Below are positions 49,157 to 64,000 of a DNA stretch of 64,000 bases, piece by piece; the first letter of the stretch is position 1, and the number at the start of each line of letters is the position of its first letter. The position numbers and the translations under genes are program-made. The stretch spans positions 1,984,001 through 2,048,000 of the forward strand of contig NZ_PDJE01000001.1 in NCBI RefSeq assembly GCF_002563955.1, in the 5' to 3' direction. The DNA comes from Paramicrobacterium agarici. GTDB taxonomy: Bacteria > Actinomycetota > Actinomycetes > Actinomycetales > Microbacteriaceae. A model generated the notes under the pieces. It searched no databases and was not told the origin of the DNA. It saw nothing but the letters and a program-made list of their open reading frames with translations.

Positions 49157-50304
49157 GCGTGACAGCACCTCAGGGATTCACCGCAGCCGGTGTGCCGGCG
49201 GGGCTCAAAGGCACGGGCGATCGTGACATCGCGCTCGTCGTCAACACCGGCCCGCGTCAGGCTGGAGCAGCCGTCTTCACAAGCAACCGCGCGGTGGCAA
49301 ACCCGATCATCTGGTCGCGACAGGCAATTCTCGACGGCGTCGTCTCTGCGGTCGTGCTCAACTCCGGGGGAGCGAATTGCTTCACGGGCGAGCAGGGCTT
49401 CCAAGCCACCCACGCGACCGCCGAGGCTGTCGGCACCGCGGTCGGCGTCTCAACTGGCGACGTGCTTGTCTGCTCCACAGGGTTGATCGGCGATCAGTTG
49501 GACGTCGCGAAGATCGAGGCAGGGGTGACGGATGCTGCCAGCCAGCTGTCCGCCGACGGCGGGCTGGCCGCCGCAGAAGCGATCATGACGACGGATACCC
49601 ACGCCAAAACCGTCGTTCGCGAGACGGACGGCTATACGATCGGCGGAATGGCGAAGGGCGCGGGAATGCTCGCCCCGGGGCTCGCGACAATGCTCGTGGT
49701 GATCACGACCGATGCTGATCTCGATGCTCGTGCTCTCGACAGAGCGCTGCGTGCGGCGACGCGACTGACCTTCGACAGGCTCGATTCCGACGGCTGCATG
49801 TCGACGAATGACCAAGTGACGTTGCTCGCGTCCGGCGCATCCGGAATCGTCCCCGATGAATCGGCCTTCACCGAGATGCTCACCGACGTGTGCCGCGACT
49901 TGGCCGGTCAACTCCAACGCGACGCCGAGGGAGCCAGCCACGATATCGCCATCACCGTGACCGAAGCGGCGAGCGAAGACGACGCTCTCGAAGTCGGACG
50001 ATCTGTTGCGCGCAACAACCTCTTCAAGGCGGCGATCTTCGGCAACGATCCCAACTGGGGCCGCGTTCTGGCCGCGATCGGCACGACGTCGGCCGAATTC
50101 GATCCCTATCGGGTCGATGTCTCGATGAATGGAGTCCGGGTATGCCACGCGGGCGGTCCGGACGAGCCGCGGGAGCGCGTTGACCTCAGCGGGCGCGAGT
50201 GCTCGGTGCTGATTGAGCTCCACGCCGGAACTGCATCCGCGACGATCCTGACCAACGATCTCACGCACGACTACGTTCACGAGAACAGCGCCTACTCGAG
50301 CTGA
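49153..50304 (+). CDS. argJ: Bifunctional ornithine acetyltransferase / N-acetylglutamate synthase
   Basis: ArgJ moves the acetyl group from N-acetylornithine to glutamate, closing the acetyl cycle, and in many bacteria also makes N-acetylglutamate from acetyl-CoA. The 383-residue precursor self-cleaves before the nucleophilic threonine T179 in [31 protein letters not shown] is the second signature. The GTG start overlaps the argC stop. Presence of ArgJ implies the recycling pathway rather than ArgE. Confidence 0.94.
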   Translation: MSVTAPQGFTAAGVPAGLKGTGDRDIALVVNTGPRQAGAAVFTSNRAVANPIIWSRQAILDGVVSAVVLNSGGANCFTGEQGFQATHATAEAVGTAVGVSTGDVLVCSTGLIGDQLDVAKIEAGVTDAASQLSADGGLAAAEAIMTTDTHAKTVVRETDGYTIGGMAKGAGMLAPGLATMLVVITTDADLDARALDRALRAATRLTFDRLDSDGCMSTNDQVTLLASGASGIVPDESAFTEMLTDVCRDLAGQLQRDAEGASHDIAITVTEAASEDDALEVGRSVARNNLFKAAIFGNDPNWGRVLAAIGTTSAEFDPYRVDVSMNGVRVCHAGGPDEPRERVDLSGRECSVLIELHAGTASATILTNDLTHDYVHENSAYSS

Positions 50305-50306
50305 CG

Positions 50307-51215
50307 ATGACGACACACGCAACTCAACTCTCCCGTGAGGTGGCTCAAGCCAGAGCCGCGACGCTCATCGATACGCTGCCATGGCTCACTCGCTATCGCG
50401 GCGCCGTCGTCGTGATCAAATTCGGGGGCAACGCGATGGTCTCCGACGAGCTCAAAACCGCCTTTGCCGAAGATATCGTCTACCTGCATCACGTCGGGTT
50501 GCATCCGGTCGTCGTTCACGGCGGCGGTCCGCAGATCTCGCGCGCACTGACTGATGCCGGCATTCACAGTGAGTTCCGCGGCGGATACCGCGTGACCACG
50601 CCCGAAGCGATGGACGTGGTTCGCCACGTGCTGCGCGACGAGGTCAATCGTGAGATCGTGCAGCTCCTCAACGCGCATGGCGATCTGGCGATCGGGCTTT
50701 CGGGAGAAGACGCTGGCCTGTTCACCGGCGCAAAGCGCGGGGCGGTTGTCGATGGAGCCGAGATTGACCTCGGCCGTGTGGGCGACATCATCGATGTCGA
50801 TCCGGCTGTCGTGCGCAGCGCGATCGAAGCCGGACGCATCCCCGTCGTCTCATCGATAGCGCCTGAGCACGGCGATGTGTCGCGCCCCCTGAACGTCAAT
50901 GCGGATGCTGCCGCCGGCGCACTCGCGGCGGGAATGACGGCGTCGAAGCTCATCGTTCTGACCGACGTGGCCGGGCTCTACAGCGATTGGCCCGACACGA
51001 GCTCCCTCGTGACGAGCATCACGGCAGACGAGCTTCGCGCGCTCATGCCGAAGCTTGAGGCCGGAATGATTCCAAAGATGTCGGCGTGCCTGACCGCGAT
51101 CGACGGAGGAGTTGAGGCCGCGTCGATCATCGACGGACGCGTGCACCATTCGATTCTTCTCGAGCTCTTCACGGGCCCGGGCGTCGGAACCGAAGTTGTA
51201 AAGGAGAGCAGATGA
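50307..51215 (+). CDS. argB: Acetylglutamate kinase
   Basis: This amino-acid kinase phosphorylates N-acetylglutamate and is the usual arginine feedback target. The 302-residue protein has [23 protein letters not shown] and [46 protein letters not shown] forms the nucleotide site. The N-terminal helical extension ([21 protein letters not shown]) is typical of arginine-sensitive hexameric enzymes. ATG two bases after argJ; overlaps argD by ATGA. Confidence 0.95.
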   Translation: MTTHATQLSREVAQARAATLIDTLPWLTRYRGAVVVIKFGGNAMVSDELKTAFAEDIVYLHHVGLHPVVVHGGGPQISRALTDAGIHSEFRGGYRVTTPEAMDVVRHVLRDEVNREIVQLLNAHGDLAIGLSGEDAGLFTGAKRGAVVDGAEIDLGRVGDIIDVDPAVVRSAIEAGRIPVVSSIAPEHGDVSRPLNVNADAAAGALAAGMTASKLIVLTDVAGLYSDWPDTSSLVTSITADELRALMPKLEAGMIPKMSACLTAIDGGVEAASIIDGRVHHSILLELFTGPGVGTEVVKESR

Positions 51216-52396
51216 CCACGTGGCGTGAACGCGTCGAACGCGACATGATGCACACTTTCGGACCGAGCCAGGCGCTGCTCGTGCGCGGTGAGGGGTGCTA
51301 CGTCGAAGACGTCGACGGCACGCGCTACCTCGATTTCCTCGGCGGCATCGCGGTCAACGTGCTCGGGCACGCGCACCCCGTTGTCGTCGAAGCCGTGTCA
51401 CAGCAGGCCCAAGCCCTCATTCATGTGTCGAATTACTTCTCGACACCGCCACAGCTTGAGCTCGCAGCGCGCTTGAAGCGCCTCTCTGGCGCAGGCGAGT
51501 CAGGACGCGTCTTCTTCGCAAACTCCGGTACCGAGGCGAACGAGGGGGCGTTCAAGCTCGCTCGCCTCAACGCGGGCGCGGACGGAAAGCGCACACGCAT
51601 TCTGTCCATGACCAACTCGTTCCACGGCCGCAGCATGGGTGCGCTCGCTCTCACAGGCAAGCCGTCGATGCACACAGATTTCGAGCCGCTGCCGGGCGGC
51701 GTCGAGTACATCGATACGACCATTGCCGCGCTTGAGCAGGCCATGGACGATCGAGTCGCCGCAATCATCGTCGAGCCGATCAAGGGCGAGGCCGGGGTGC
51801 TCGAGGTTCCCGAGGGGTTCCTCGAGCGCGCGCGCGAACTCACTCGCGACGTCGGCGCGCTCCTGATGATCGACGAAATCCAGACCGGTGTGGGGCGCAC
51901 CGGTCAGTGGTTCGGATTCCAGGCGCACGGCATCACACCTGACGTGGTGACCGTGGCGAAGGGAATCGCCGGCGGTGTTCCGATGGGCGCGATCATCACG
52001 TTTGGCGAAGCCAGTGAACTTTTCCACCCCGGACAGCACGGGACCACGTTCGGTGGAAACCCGCTCGCGACCGCGACGGCGAACGCTGTTCTCGGCGAGA
52101 TCGAGTCCGCGGGGCTTCTCGAGAATGCGGCCCGACGCGGCGAGCAGCTCCGCTCAGAGATCACGGCGATCGGCTCCCCGCTCGTCGGGGGCGTGCGCGG
52201 GCGCGGGCTGCTGCTCGGCATCGAGCTCACCCAGCCGGTTGCGTCCGAGCTTCATGCTGCCGCGCTCTCGGCCGGCCTCATCGTCAACGCGCCGAACCCC
52301 GAAACCATCCGGCTCGCACCGCCTCTCATCATCGGCGACGCCGAGATCGCCGATTTTGTAGAGCGCTTCCGGTCAGCGCTCTCCGCCCTTGACTGA
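51212..52396 (+). CDS. argD: Acetylornithine aminotransferase
   Basis: This 394-residue class III PLP aminotransferase makes N-acetylornithine. [29 protein letters not shown] and [17 protein letters not shown] are visible, and the PLP lysine K250 is in [15 protein letters not shown]. The ATG overlaps the argB stop. Confidence 0.94.
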   Translation: MTTWRERVERDMMHTFGPSQALLVRGEGCYVEDVDGTRYLDFLGGIAVNVLGHAHPVVVEAVSQQAQALIHVSNYFSTPPQLELAARLKRLSGAGESGRVFFANSGTEANEGAFKLARLNAGADGKRTRILSMTNSFHGRSMGALALTGKPSMHTDFEPLPGGVEYIDTTIAALEQAMDDRVAAIIVEPIKGEAGVLEVPEGFLERARELTRDVGALLMIDEIQTGVGRTGQWFGFQAHGITPDVVTVAKGIAGGVPMGAIITFGEASELFHPGQHGTTFGGNPLATATANAVLGEIESAGLLENAARRGEQLRSEITAIGSPLVGGVRGRGLLLGIELTQPVASELHAAALSAGLIVNAPNPETIRLAPPLIIGDAEIADFVERFRSALSALD

Positions 52397-52418
52397 TCGC
52401 AACCTTCGAAAGAGCACA

Positions 52419-54786
<2,368 letters not shown>

Positions 54787-54788
54787 CG

Positions 54789-55439
54789 ATGGCGCTCGAA
54801 CGCTCGACTCTTATGGAATCTGCTGTCGACCTCGGGCCGGAGCTTCTCGGGAGTCTCATCTCGCACACGACAGAAGAGGGCACCGTGACGATCCGGCTCA
54901 CGGAACTCGAGGCCTACGTGGGAAACGGTGTCGATCCCGGTTCCCACGCCCACCGCGGCAAGACGAAGCGCAACGCCACCATGTTCGGGGAGCCCGGGCA
55001 CCTGTACGCCTATTTCACCTACGGCATGCACGTGTGCGGCAACATCGTCTGCGCGCCTGCCGAGCAGCCCTCCGGGCTGCTGATGCGCGGCGGGGAGGTC
55101 GTGGAGGGCATTGACATTGCCCGGCGGAGGCGCGCGACGGCGAAGTCGGATCGAGACCTCGCGCGGGGACCGGGGCGGCTTGCGGTCGCCCTTGGCATTC
55201 AGCTGGCAGACAACGGCTCGGACCTCTTCGCTGCGCCGTTCGAGCTGCGTGAGGGTCAGAAGCCGCAGAGCGTGCTGTCAGGCCCGCGCACCGGAGTCAG
55301 CGGACTCGGCGGCAGCGACCTCTACCCCTGGCGGTTCTGGATCGAGGGAGACCGCACAGTGTCTCCATACAAGCGCCACCCCCGGAGCCGAGTAGCCGTC
55401 AGTCGATCGCGAGGATCCAGACGCCCGCGGCCGCCGTAG
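54789..55439 (+). CDS. mpg: 3-methyladenine DNA glycosylase (AAG/MPG family)
   Basis: This 216-residue base-excision repair enzyme removes alkylated purines. Features are ARLLGS-like start (PELLGSLISH), TELEAYVGNGVDPGSHAHRGKTKRNATMFGEPGHLYAYFTYGMHVCGNIVC with the damaged-base pocket, and ARGPGRLAVALGI. It begins two bases after argH and is probably co-transcribed, a pairing seen widely in actinobacteria. Its last 41 bases overlap the convergent membrane-protein gene. Confidence 0.88.
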   Translation: MALERSTLMESAVDLGPELLGSLISHTTEEGTVTIRLTELEAYVGNGVDPGSHAHRGKTKRNATMFGEPGHLYAYFTYGMHVCGNIVCAPAEQPSGLLMRGGEVVEGIDIARRRRATAKSDRDLARGPGRLAVALGIQLADNGSDLFAAPFELREGQKPQSVLSGPRTGVSGLGGSDLYPWRFWIEGDRTVSPYKRHPRSRVAVSRSRGSRRPRPP

Positions 55440-55992
55440 CCCAGATCAAGCTTGTCAGCGTGCCGATGATGAACCGTTCCCGAGATTCCGATTCCGCGAG
55501 CTCGGTGAATCGTCCGACACCTTTCACCGCGACCACAACGGCGAATGCACCGGGGAATCCCGCCATGAGCGCGGCTGCGATCGCCAGGCGTTCGAGCAGG
55601 CCGATCACGAGTCCGCCCCGCATGACCTCTTCGGTCTTCGGAGGTGCGACGTAGGCCGAGTCGTCGACGCGGCTGTCCGTGCGAGCGAGCAGGATGCCAC
55701 CGTGCGTGCCCTGCTTCACGCTCCCGCGCGTGGCCGCCTCGAGAACCGCGGTGGCTGCCGGCCCGCCGCCGATCACGGCGAGCACGAGGCCCAGTGCTGC
55801 GACAGCGACAGCGAGAGGCAGGGGAAGCGGGGCGAAGGGCAGTGCGGCGAGAGCGAGCGCACCCGTCATGAATCCGCCTGAGACGATGATGGGAATCGTC
55901 CGTGGGCGACCAAGGCTAACGAGCGCAAGTATCGTCGCGACCATGAGAAGGACGACGATGGTTGTCCAATAGACCAGATTCAGCACCTCCAC
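55399..55992 (-). CDS. Membrane protein paired with SatD-like regulator
   Basis: This 197-residue protein starts at GTG with GGGAGGTGA upstream on the minus strand. About five hydrophobic segments are visible: 6-25, 33-52, 55-75, 127-150 and 178-195. A hydrophilic middle region (about 85-120) separates them. No known domain was recognised. By position it would be the SatE-like partner of the upstream SatD-like gene. It overlaps the 3' end of mpg by 41 bp antisense, so its own C-terminus could be over-called. Confidence 0.7.
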   Translation of the reverse strand: MEVLNLVYWTTIVVLLMVATILALVSLGRPRTIPIIVSGGFMTGALALAALPFAPLPLPLAVAVAALGLVLAVIGGGPAATAVLEAATRGSVKQGTHGGILLARTDSRVDDSAYVAPPKTEEVMRGGLVIGLLERLAIAAALMAGFPGAFAVVVAVKGVGRFTELAESESRERFIIGTLTSLIWATAAAGVWILAID

Positions 55993-55998
55993 GTCAGC

Positions 55999-56616
55999 TC
56001 ACCTCCCAATTCTGCTCATCGCGTTCAGCTCTTCGAGCATACGCACCAGAGCCTTGGCAGCGGCATCCTCCTGCCGAATGCCGGCGGCGCGCACGCGGAG
56101 ACTGACAGCGCCCGCCGTGATCCCGAGCTTCTCGGCAGCTTCTGCCTGAGTCATGCCCATGGCGAGCAGATCATGGACTTCCCAGCCGCCGTCGGTGCGG
56201 CGATCGAGAACAAGCAGAAGGATGCTGACGAGAGCGTCGAAGTCCTCCACGCTCTGCCGGTCGACCCGTTCTCCGCCTTCGCAGGCGAACCGCACGGGGC
56301 GAGGCTTCGCGCGCTCCACGGCCGCGCGGGCGGCAAAGAACGCGTCGCCCGTTGACGCACGCGTCGATTCTCCGAGCGGGAGGGCGACGTCGCCGACGCC
56401 GAGGCCGATGCTCCACCTGCTCTCCCGAAAGAGCCCGAGGGTGATGGTGAGGGCTGTGTGCGCGTCGTCCGTGATGAGCTGGATCTCATCGCCCGCTGTC
56501 CGCTCCGCGGGCAACTCAAGTGCGCGTGCATGCTTGGTGTTGAGGGCGGTCAGCGTGCCCGAGACCGCGTCTTTCGTGTGGCGGCTGTCGATCTGGTCTG
56601 CGGTGATGATGAACAC
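55999..56616 (-). CDS. SatD-family / helix-turn-helix protein
   Basis: This 205-residue protein matches the SatD family: N-terminal MFIITADQIDSRHTKDAV, then TAGDEIQLITDD and SIGLGVGDVALPLGESTRASTGDAFFAARAAVERAK. A C-terminal helix-turn-helix is clear (MGMTQAEAAEKLGITAGAVSLRVRAAGI). The combination suggests a sensor-regulator that may control the adjacent membrane protein. The GTG start at 56616 has GGGGAG upstream. The molecular signal is unknown. Confidence 0.75.
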   Translation of the reverse strand: MFIITADQIDSRHTKDAVSGTLTALNTKHARALELPAERTAGDEIQLITDDAHTALTITLGLFRESRWSIGLGVGDVALPLGESTRASTGDAFFAARAAVERAKPRPVRFACEGGERVDRQSVEDFDALVSILLLVLDRRTDGGWEVHDLLAMGMTQAEAAEKLGITAGAVSLRVRAAGIRQEDAAAKALVRMLEELNAMSRIGR

Positions 56617-56685
56617 GCGGGACTCCCCGTTCAGTAAGAACCTTCAACTCAGAGTACTTTAGTCAAAAATCAAAATCTAGCCATA

Positions 56686-56708
56686 ATGAGTTCCAGGCCT
56701 AAACTCAT
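56686..56708. promoter_or_regulatory. Dyad in the satD/tyrS intergenic region
   Basis: ATGAGTT (56686-56692) and AACTCAT (56702-56708) form a perfect 7-bp inverted repeat with a 9-nt centre. It sits next to an AT-rich patch (56651-56685) unlike the surroundings. It is a candidate operator or promoter region for the satD pair. Confidence 0.4.
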
Positions 56709-56733
56709 CACGCTTCTGGTTTGCGCGCGCTGG

Positions 56734-56739
56734 TACTGT
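56734..56739 (+). promoter_or_regulatory. -10 hexamer TACTGT, leaderless tyrS promoter
   Basis: TACTGT is followed by 7 nt and the GTG at 56747. The ATG at 56741 would be only 1 nt away, so GTG is the better start. Confidence 0.45.
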
Positions 56740-56746
56740 AATGAGG

Positions 56747-58045
56747 GTGTCGAACCCCGTACTTTCTCATCAGGCCAACGATGCTGCCTTCGAGGACATC
56801 TGGGATGAGCTCCTCTGGCGAGGGCTCATTCAGGTGTCAACCGATCAAGCAGCGCTTAAAGAGCTTCTCGCGGGGGAGCCGATCACGTATTACTGCGGTT
56901 TCGACCCGACCGCGGCGAGTCTGCACCTCGGGCATCTCGTTCAGCTGCTGACGCTGCGGCGGCTTCAGCTTGCCGGGCACAAGCCGCTAAGCCTCGTCGG
57001 CGGGTCGACAGGGCTGGTCGGAGACCCGCGGCCCTCAGCAGAGCGCACTCTGCAGACGAAAGAGACTGTCTCGGAGTGGGTCGACAGTCTCAAGGCTCAG
57101 ATCGAGAACTACTTGAGCTTCGACGGTGAGAACCGTGCGCGCATGGTCAACAATCTCGACTGGACGGGTGATCTCACCGCCATCGACTTCCTCCGTGACG
57201 TCGGCAAGCACTTTCGCGTTGGGAACATGCTCAAGAAGGATGCGGTGTCGGCGCGCCTCAACTCAGAGGCGGGAATCAGCTTCACGGAGTTCAGCTACCA
57301 GCTGCTGCAAGCTCTCGACTTTCTCGAGCTCTACCGCCGCTACGACTGCGTGCTGCAGACGGGCGGGAGCGACCAGTGGGGCAATCTCGTCGGCGGCACG
57401 GACCTCGTCCACCGCGTAGAAGGCACGAGCGTCCACGCGTTCGGTACGCCGCTGATCGTGAACTCCGACGGCACCAAGTTCGGAAAGAGCGAGGGTAATG
57501 CCATTTGGCTCAATCCCGAGATGACCACACCGTACGCGTTCTACCAGTTCTGGGTGAATGCGGCCGATGCAGACGTCATCGATCGTCTCAAGGTCTTCAC
57601 CTTCCTCAGCCGCGCCGAGATCGAGGACTACGCCGTCAAGGTCGAGACGGAGCCGTTTAGACGCGAAGCCCAGAAGCGGCTCGCGTGGGAGGTGACTTCT
57701 CTCGTTCACGGGAAGGCTGCCGCGCAGGCGGCGATCGATGCGGCTGACGCTCTCTTCGGCCGAGGTGACTTGTCAACGCTCGATGAACGAACTCTCGAAT
57801 CGGCGTTGTCCGAGCTTCCCGGCGCGACGGCCGCTCCCGGCTCGAGTGTCGCGCAGCTTCTCGTCGACACCGAGCTCACCAAAAGTCTCGGCGAGGCGCG
57901 GCGCGCTATCGACCAGGGTGGTGTCTACGTCAACAACGAGAAGGTGACAGAGCCGGATGCTGTCGCCGAGGCGCTTCTCCACCGGCGATTCCTCGTGCTG
58001 CGCCGCGGCAAGAAGACGCTTGCTGGGGTCACGATTCAGGCGTGA
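56747..58045 (+). CDS. tyrS: Tyrosine--tRNA ligase
   Basis: This class I synthetase charges tRNA-Tyr. The 432-residue protein has YCGFDPTAASLHLGHLVQL (HIGH-like HLGH), the tyrosine pocket QALDFLELYRRYDCVLQTGGSDQWGN and the KMSKS-equivalent KFGKSEG. A C-terminal S4 RNA-binding domain (about 365-432) ends the protein. I prefer GTG 56747 over ATG 56741 because of the promoter spacing; the two differ by two residues. No T-box is seen upstream. A terminator follows 13 nt after the stop. Confidence 0.95.
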   Translation: MSNPVLSHQANDAAFEDIWDELLWRGLIQVSTDQAALKELLAGEPITYYCGFDPTAASLHLGHLVQLLTLRRLQLAGHKPLSLVGGSTGLVGDPRPSAERTLQTKETVSEWVDSLKAQIENYLSFDGENRARMVNNLDWTGDLTAIDFLRDVGKHFRVGNMLKKDAVSARLNSEAGISFTEFSYQLLQALDFLELYRRYDCVLQTGGSDQWGNLVGGTDLVHRVEGTSVHAFGTPLIVNSDGTKFGKSEGNAIWLNPEMTTPYAFYQFWVNAADADVIDRLKVFTFLSRAEIEDYAVKVETEPFRREAQKRLAWEVTSLVHGKAAAQAAIDAADALFGRGDLSTLDERTLESALSELPGATAAPGSSVAQLLVDTELTKSLGEARRAIDQGGVYVNNEKVTEPDAVAEALLHRRFLVLRRGKKTLAGVTIQA

Positions 58046-58058
58046 CGACCCGCGAATG

Positions 58059-58090
58059 AGACGGCTGTCCTCGATGGAGGGCAGCCGTCT
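58059..58090 (+). terminator. Terminator after tyrS
   Basis: A 14-bp stem (AGACGGCTG, T-G wobble, CCTC / GAGG, CAGCCGTCT) with a GATG loop, followed by TCGTGG. Confidence 0.85.
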
Positions 58091-58578
58091 TCGTGGTCGT
58101 GCGAGCCGTGCATATCCGACGGTCTCTCACGACACGCCCGGGACGTCGAAGAGATTTGCCGCCCGGGTGAACTCTGCGTAAAGTATTCATTCGTCGCCAC
58201 AAAGGTGCCGAGGGCAGGAAAGCCCGCGGGCCTCAATCGGCGAAAATCTTCCCCCACACGAAATTCGACATCACGTCGGAATAACTCGTTGTGGGTGATA
58301 CGATAACAAGGTTGCTCCAGAGCGAGATTCCCGAGAAGCTCGGGTGTCGAATCTGGAAGCGTCTGGTCCTTGAGAACTCAATAGCGTGCACATGTCAAAT
58401 GCCAATTTTTGAACCTCGGCCTGGGCTTTTGTCTGGGTTTGAGATTCCTTTGATATTGATTGATTGCGAATGTCAGTAATGATGTTTGTGTTGTCATGAT
58501 TGAACTTGTGTCTGCCCTTTGTTGGGTGGGTGCGTTTATGTTTGCTGGCTGGGTTTTGTCCTGGTTGGTGTTTATGCA
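58091..58578 (+). promoter_or_regulatory. rrn operon promoter and leader
   Basis: This 488-bp non-coding stretch drives the rRNA operon. A promoter TTTGCC-N18-TAAAGT lies at 58155-58184. A weaker TACGAT at 58299-58304 may be a second -10. A hairpin CCCGAG / CTCGGG (58330-58344) is flanked by AGATTC / GAATCT. A boxA-like antitermination element TTGAGAACT begins at 58370. The last 180 nt before 16S are T/G-rich and presumably form the RNase III processing stem. No gene is seen. Confidence 0.6.
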
Positions 58579-63621
<5,043 letters not shown>

Positions 63622-63721
63622 CAACAACATCTGATGTTTCGCGTCCACTTTGTGGTTCCTGACGCACGGCAGGAACAAACAACACACCCCACGGTGTGTT
63701 CACATATTGCGTCCATGATTG
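63622..63721 (+). other. 23S-5S spacer
   Basis: This 100-nt spacer carries the 3' half of the 23S processing stalk (AACAACAT at 63623-63630). No gene is seen. Confidence 0.75.
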
Positions 63722-63838
63722 TTACGGCGGTCATAGCGAGAGGGAAACGCCCGGTCACATTCCGAACCCGGAAGCTAAGGCTCTCAGCGCCGATGGTACT
63801 GCAGGGGGGACCCTGTGGGAGAGTAGGACACCGCCGGA
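63722..63838 (+). rRNA. rrf: 5S ribosomal RNA
   Basis: TTACGGCGGTCATAGCG at the 5' end pairs with CACCGCCGGAC at the 3' end (helix I). The loop sequence GAAACGCCCGGTCACATTCC and CCGAACCCGGAAGCTAAG are conserved. About 117 nt. Confidence 0.95.
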
Positions 63839-63849
63839 CTTAACCTACA

Positions 63850-63884
63850 GTGAAGGCCACCCCTAACCACGGGGTGGCCTTCAC
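63850..63884 (+). terminator. rrn operon terminator
   Basis: A perfect 14-bp stem (GTGAAGGCCACCCC / GGGGTGGCCTTCAC) with a 7-nt loop lies 11 nt after 5S, followed by CATTTAA. Confidence 0.9.
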
Positions 63885-63900
63885 CATTTAACCCACACAC

Positions 63901-63931
63901 CCCAGCCTCCTGAAGCGCACCAGAGGCTGGG
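63901..63931. terminator. Second hairpin downstream of rrn
   Basis: A perfect 9-bp stem (CCCAGCCTC / GAGGCTGGG) has a 13-nt loop, with TTCGTTT on its plus-strand 3' side. It could back up the rrn terminator or end a convergent minus-strand gene whose candidate stop is 5 nt away. Confidence 0.65.
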
Positions 63932-63936
63932 TTCGT

Positions 63937-64000
63937 TTATGCGGCCCACGGAATATAAGACGCCATGCGTTCTAACGTGCGGCGTGGAGGTAGTCGCGAT
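63937..64000 (-). CDS. Possible C-terminus of a minus-strand gene cut by the window edge
   Basis: The minus strand reads SRLPPRRTLERMASYIPWAA and then TAA (plus 63937-63939). The stop is followed 5 nt later by a hairpin, as expected for a gene end convergent with rrn. Only about 20 codons are visible, so this is tentative and no family can be named. Confidence 0.3.
   Translation of the reverse strand, partial: SRLPPRRTLERMASYIPWAA

Noticed and set aside
56617..56746. T-box riboswitch upstream of tyrS
   Set aside because: The region is too short and lacks a T-box core sequence; the start is leaderless.

Overview
This window looks like chromosome of a high-GC actinobacterium, most likely family Microbacteriaceae. 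The evidence is the GC-rich third codon positions, many GTG starts, the 16S rRNA sequence, and gene neighbourhoods typical of that group: ftsK-pgsA-cinA-clgR-recA-recX-miaB-miaA-dapF, lexA next to a small LysM gene, and argH-mpg-tyrS. I cannot fix the genus from the sequence alone. I saw no insertion sequence, phage, CRISPR array or tRNA gene. Most of the window is core metabolism and information processing.

Layout. 1-9.8 kb is a leucine / branched-chain acid degradation locus. It holds a 2-oxoacid dehydrogenase (bkdA partial, bkdB, bkdC), a divergent TetR repressor with twin operators, then accD1-accA1-ivd-maoC-citE. 9.9-15.6 kb carries an aldo/keto reductase, an M16 peptidase, a histidine phosphatase, dapB with a small TPR-like membrane protein, OsmC and an SDR. 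15.6-22.6 kb holds dapA-rnj, then ftsK-pgsA-cinA and clgR. 22.6-28.2 kb holds a DUF3046 gene, recA-recX, miaB-miaA and dapF. 28.2-31.7 kb holds an RsmC-like methyltransferase, hflX, lexA and a small LysM protein divergent from lexA. 31.7-36 kb holds hisC-hisB-hisH-priA-sseB and a DUF1844 gene. 36-38.3 kb holds infC-rpmI-rplT and a SpoU-type RNA methyltransferase. 38.3-41.8 kb is a glutamate-type ABC transporter, gluABCD. 41.8-47.9 kb holds pheS-pheT and a Ski2-like DUF3516 helicase. 47.9-55.4 kb is the arginine operon argC-J-B-D-F-H plus a 3-methyladenine glycosylase. 55.4-58.1 kb holds a membrane protein / SatD pair and tyrS. 58.1-63.9 kb is a complete rrn operon (16S-23S-5S, no spacer tRNA), followed by two hairpins and perhaps the tail of a minus-strand gene.

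How the genes work together. The first block can take branched-chain 2-oxoacids, notably from leucine, to acetyl-CoA and acetoacetate. The hydration and cleavage steps would be done by a MaoC-like hydratase and a CitE-like lyase, as in the Mycobacterium tuberculosis Rv2495c-Rv2502c cluster. The SOS genes recA and lexA and the LysM protein each have a LexA-box-like dyad over or beside their promoters. dapA, dapB and dapF are scattered, each with its own promoter.

The most interesting signals are regulatory. (1) A predicted leaderless 34-codon reading frame with five consecutive arginine codons lies directly upstream of argC, in an arginine operon that has no argR. (2) Many genes have a TAnnnT hexamer exactly 6-8 nt before an ATG or GTG, a leaderless promoter pattern. 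(3) infC starts at ATC behind a long structured leader. (4) Two GTTA-N8-TAAC operators, 30 bp centre to centre, lie between tetR and accD1. (5) LexA-box-like dyads flank the divergent lexA/LysM pair.
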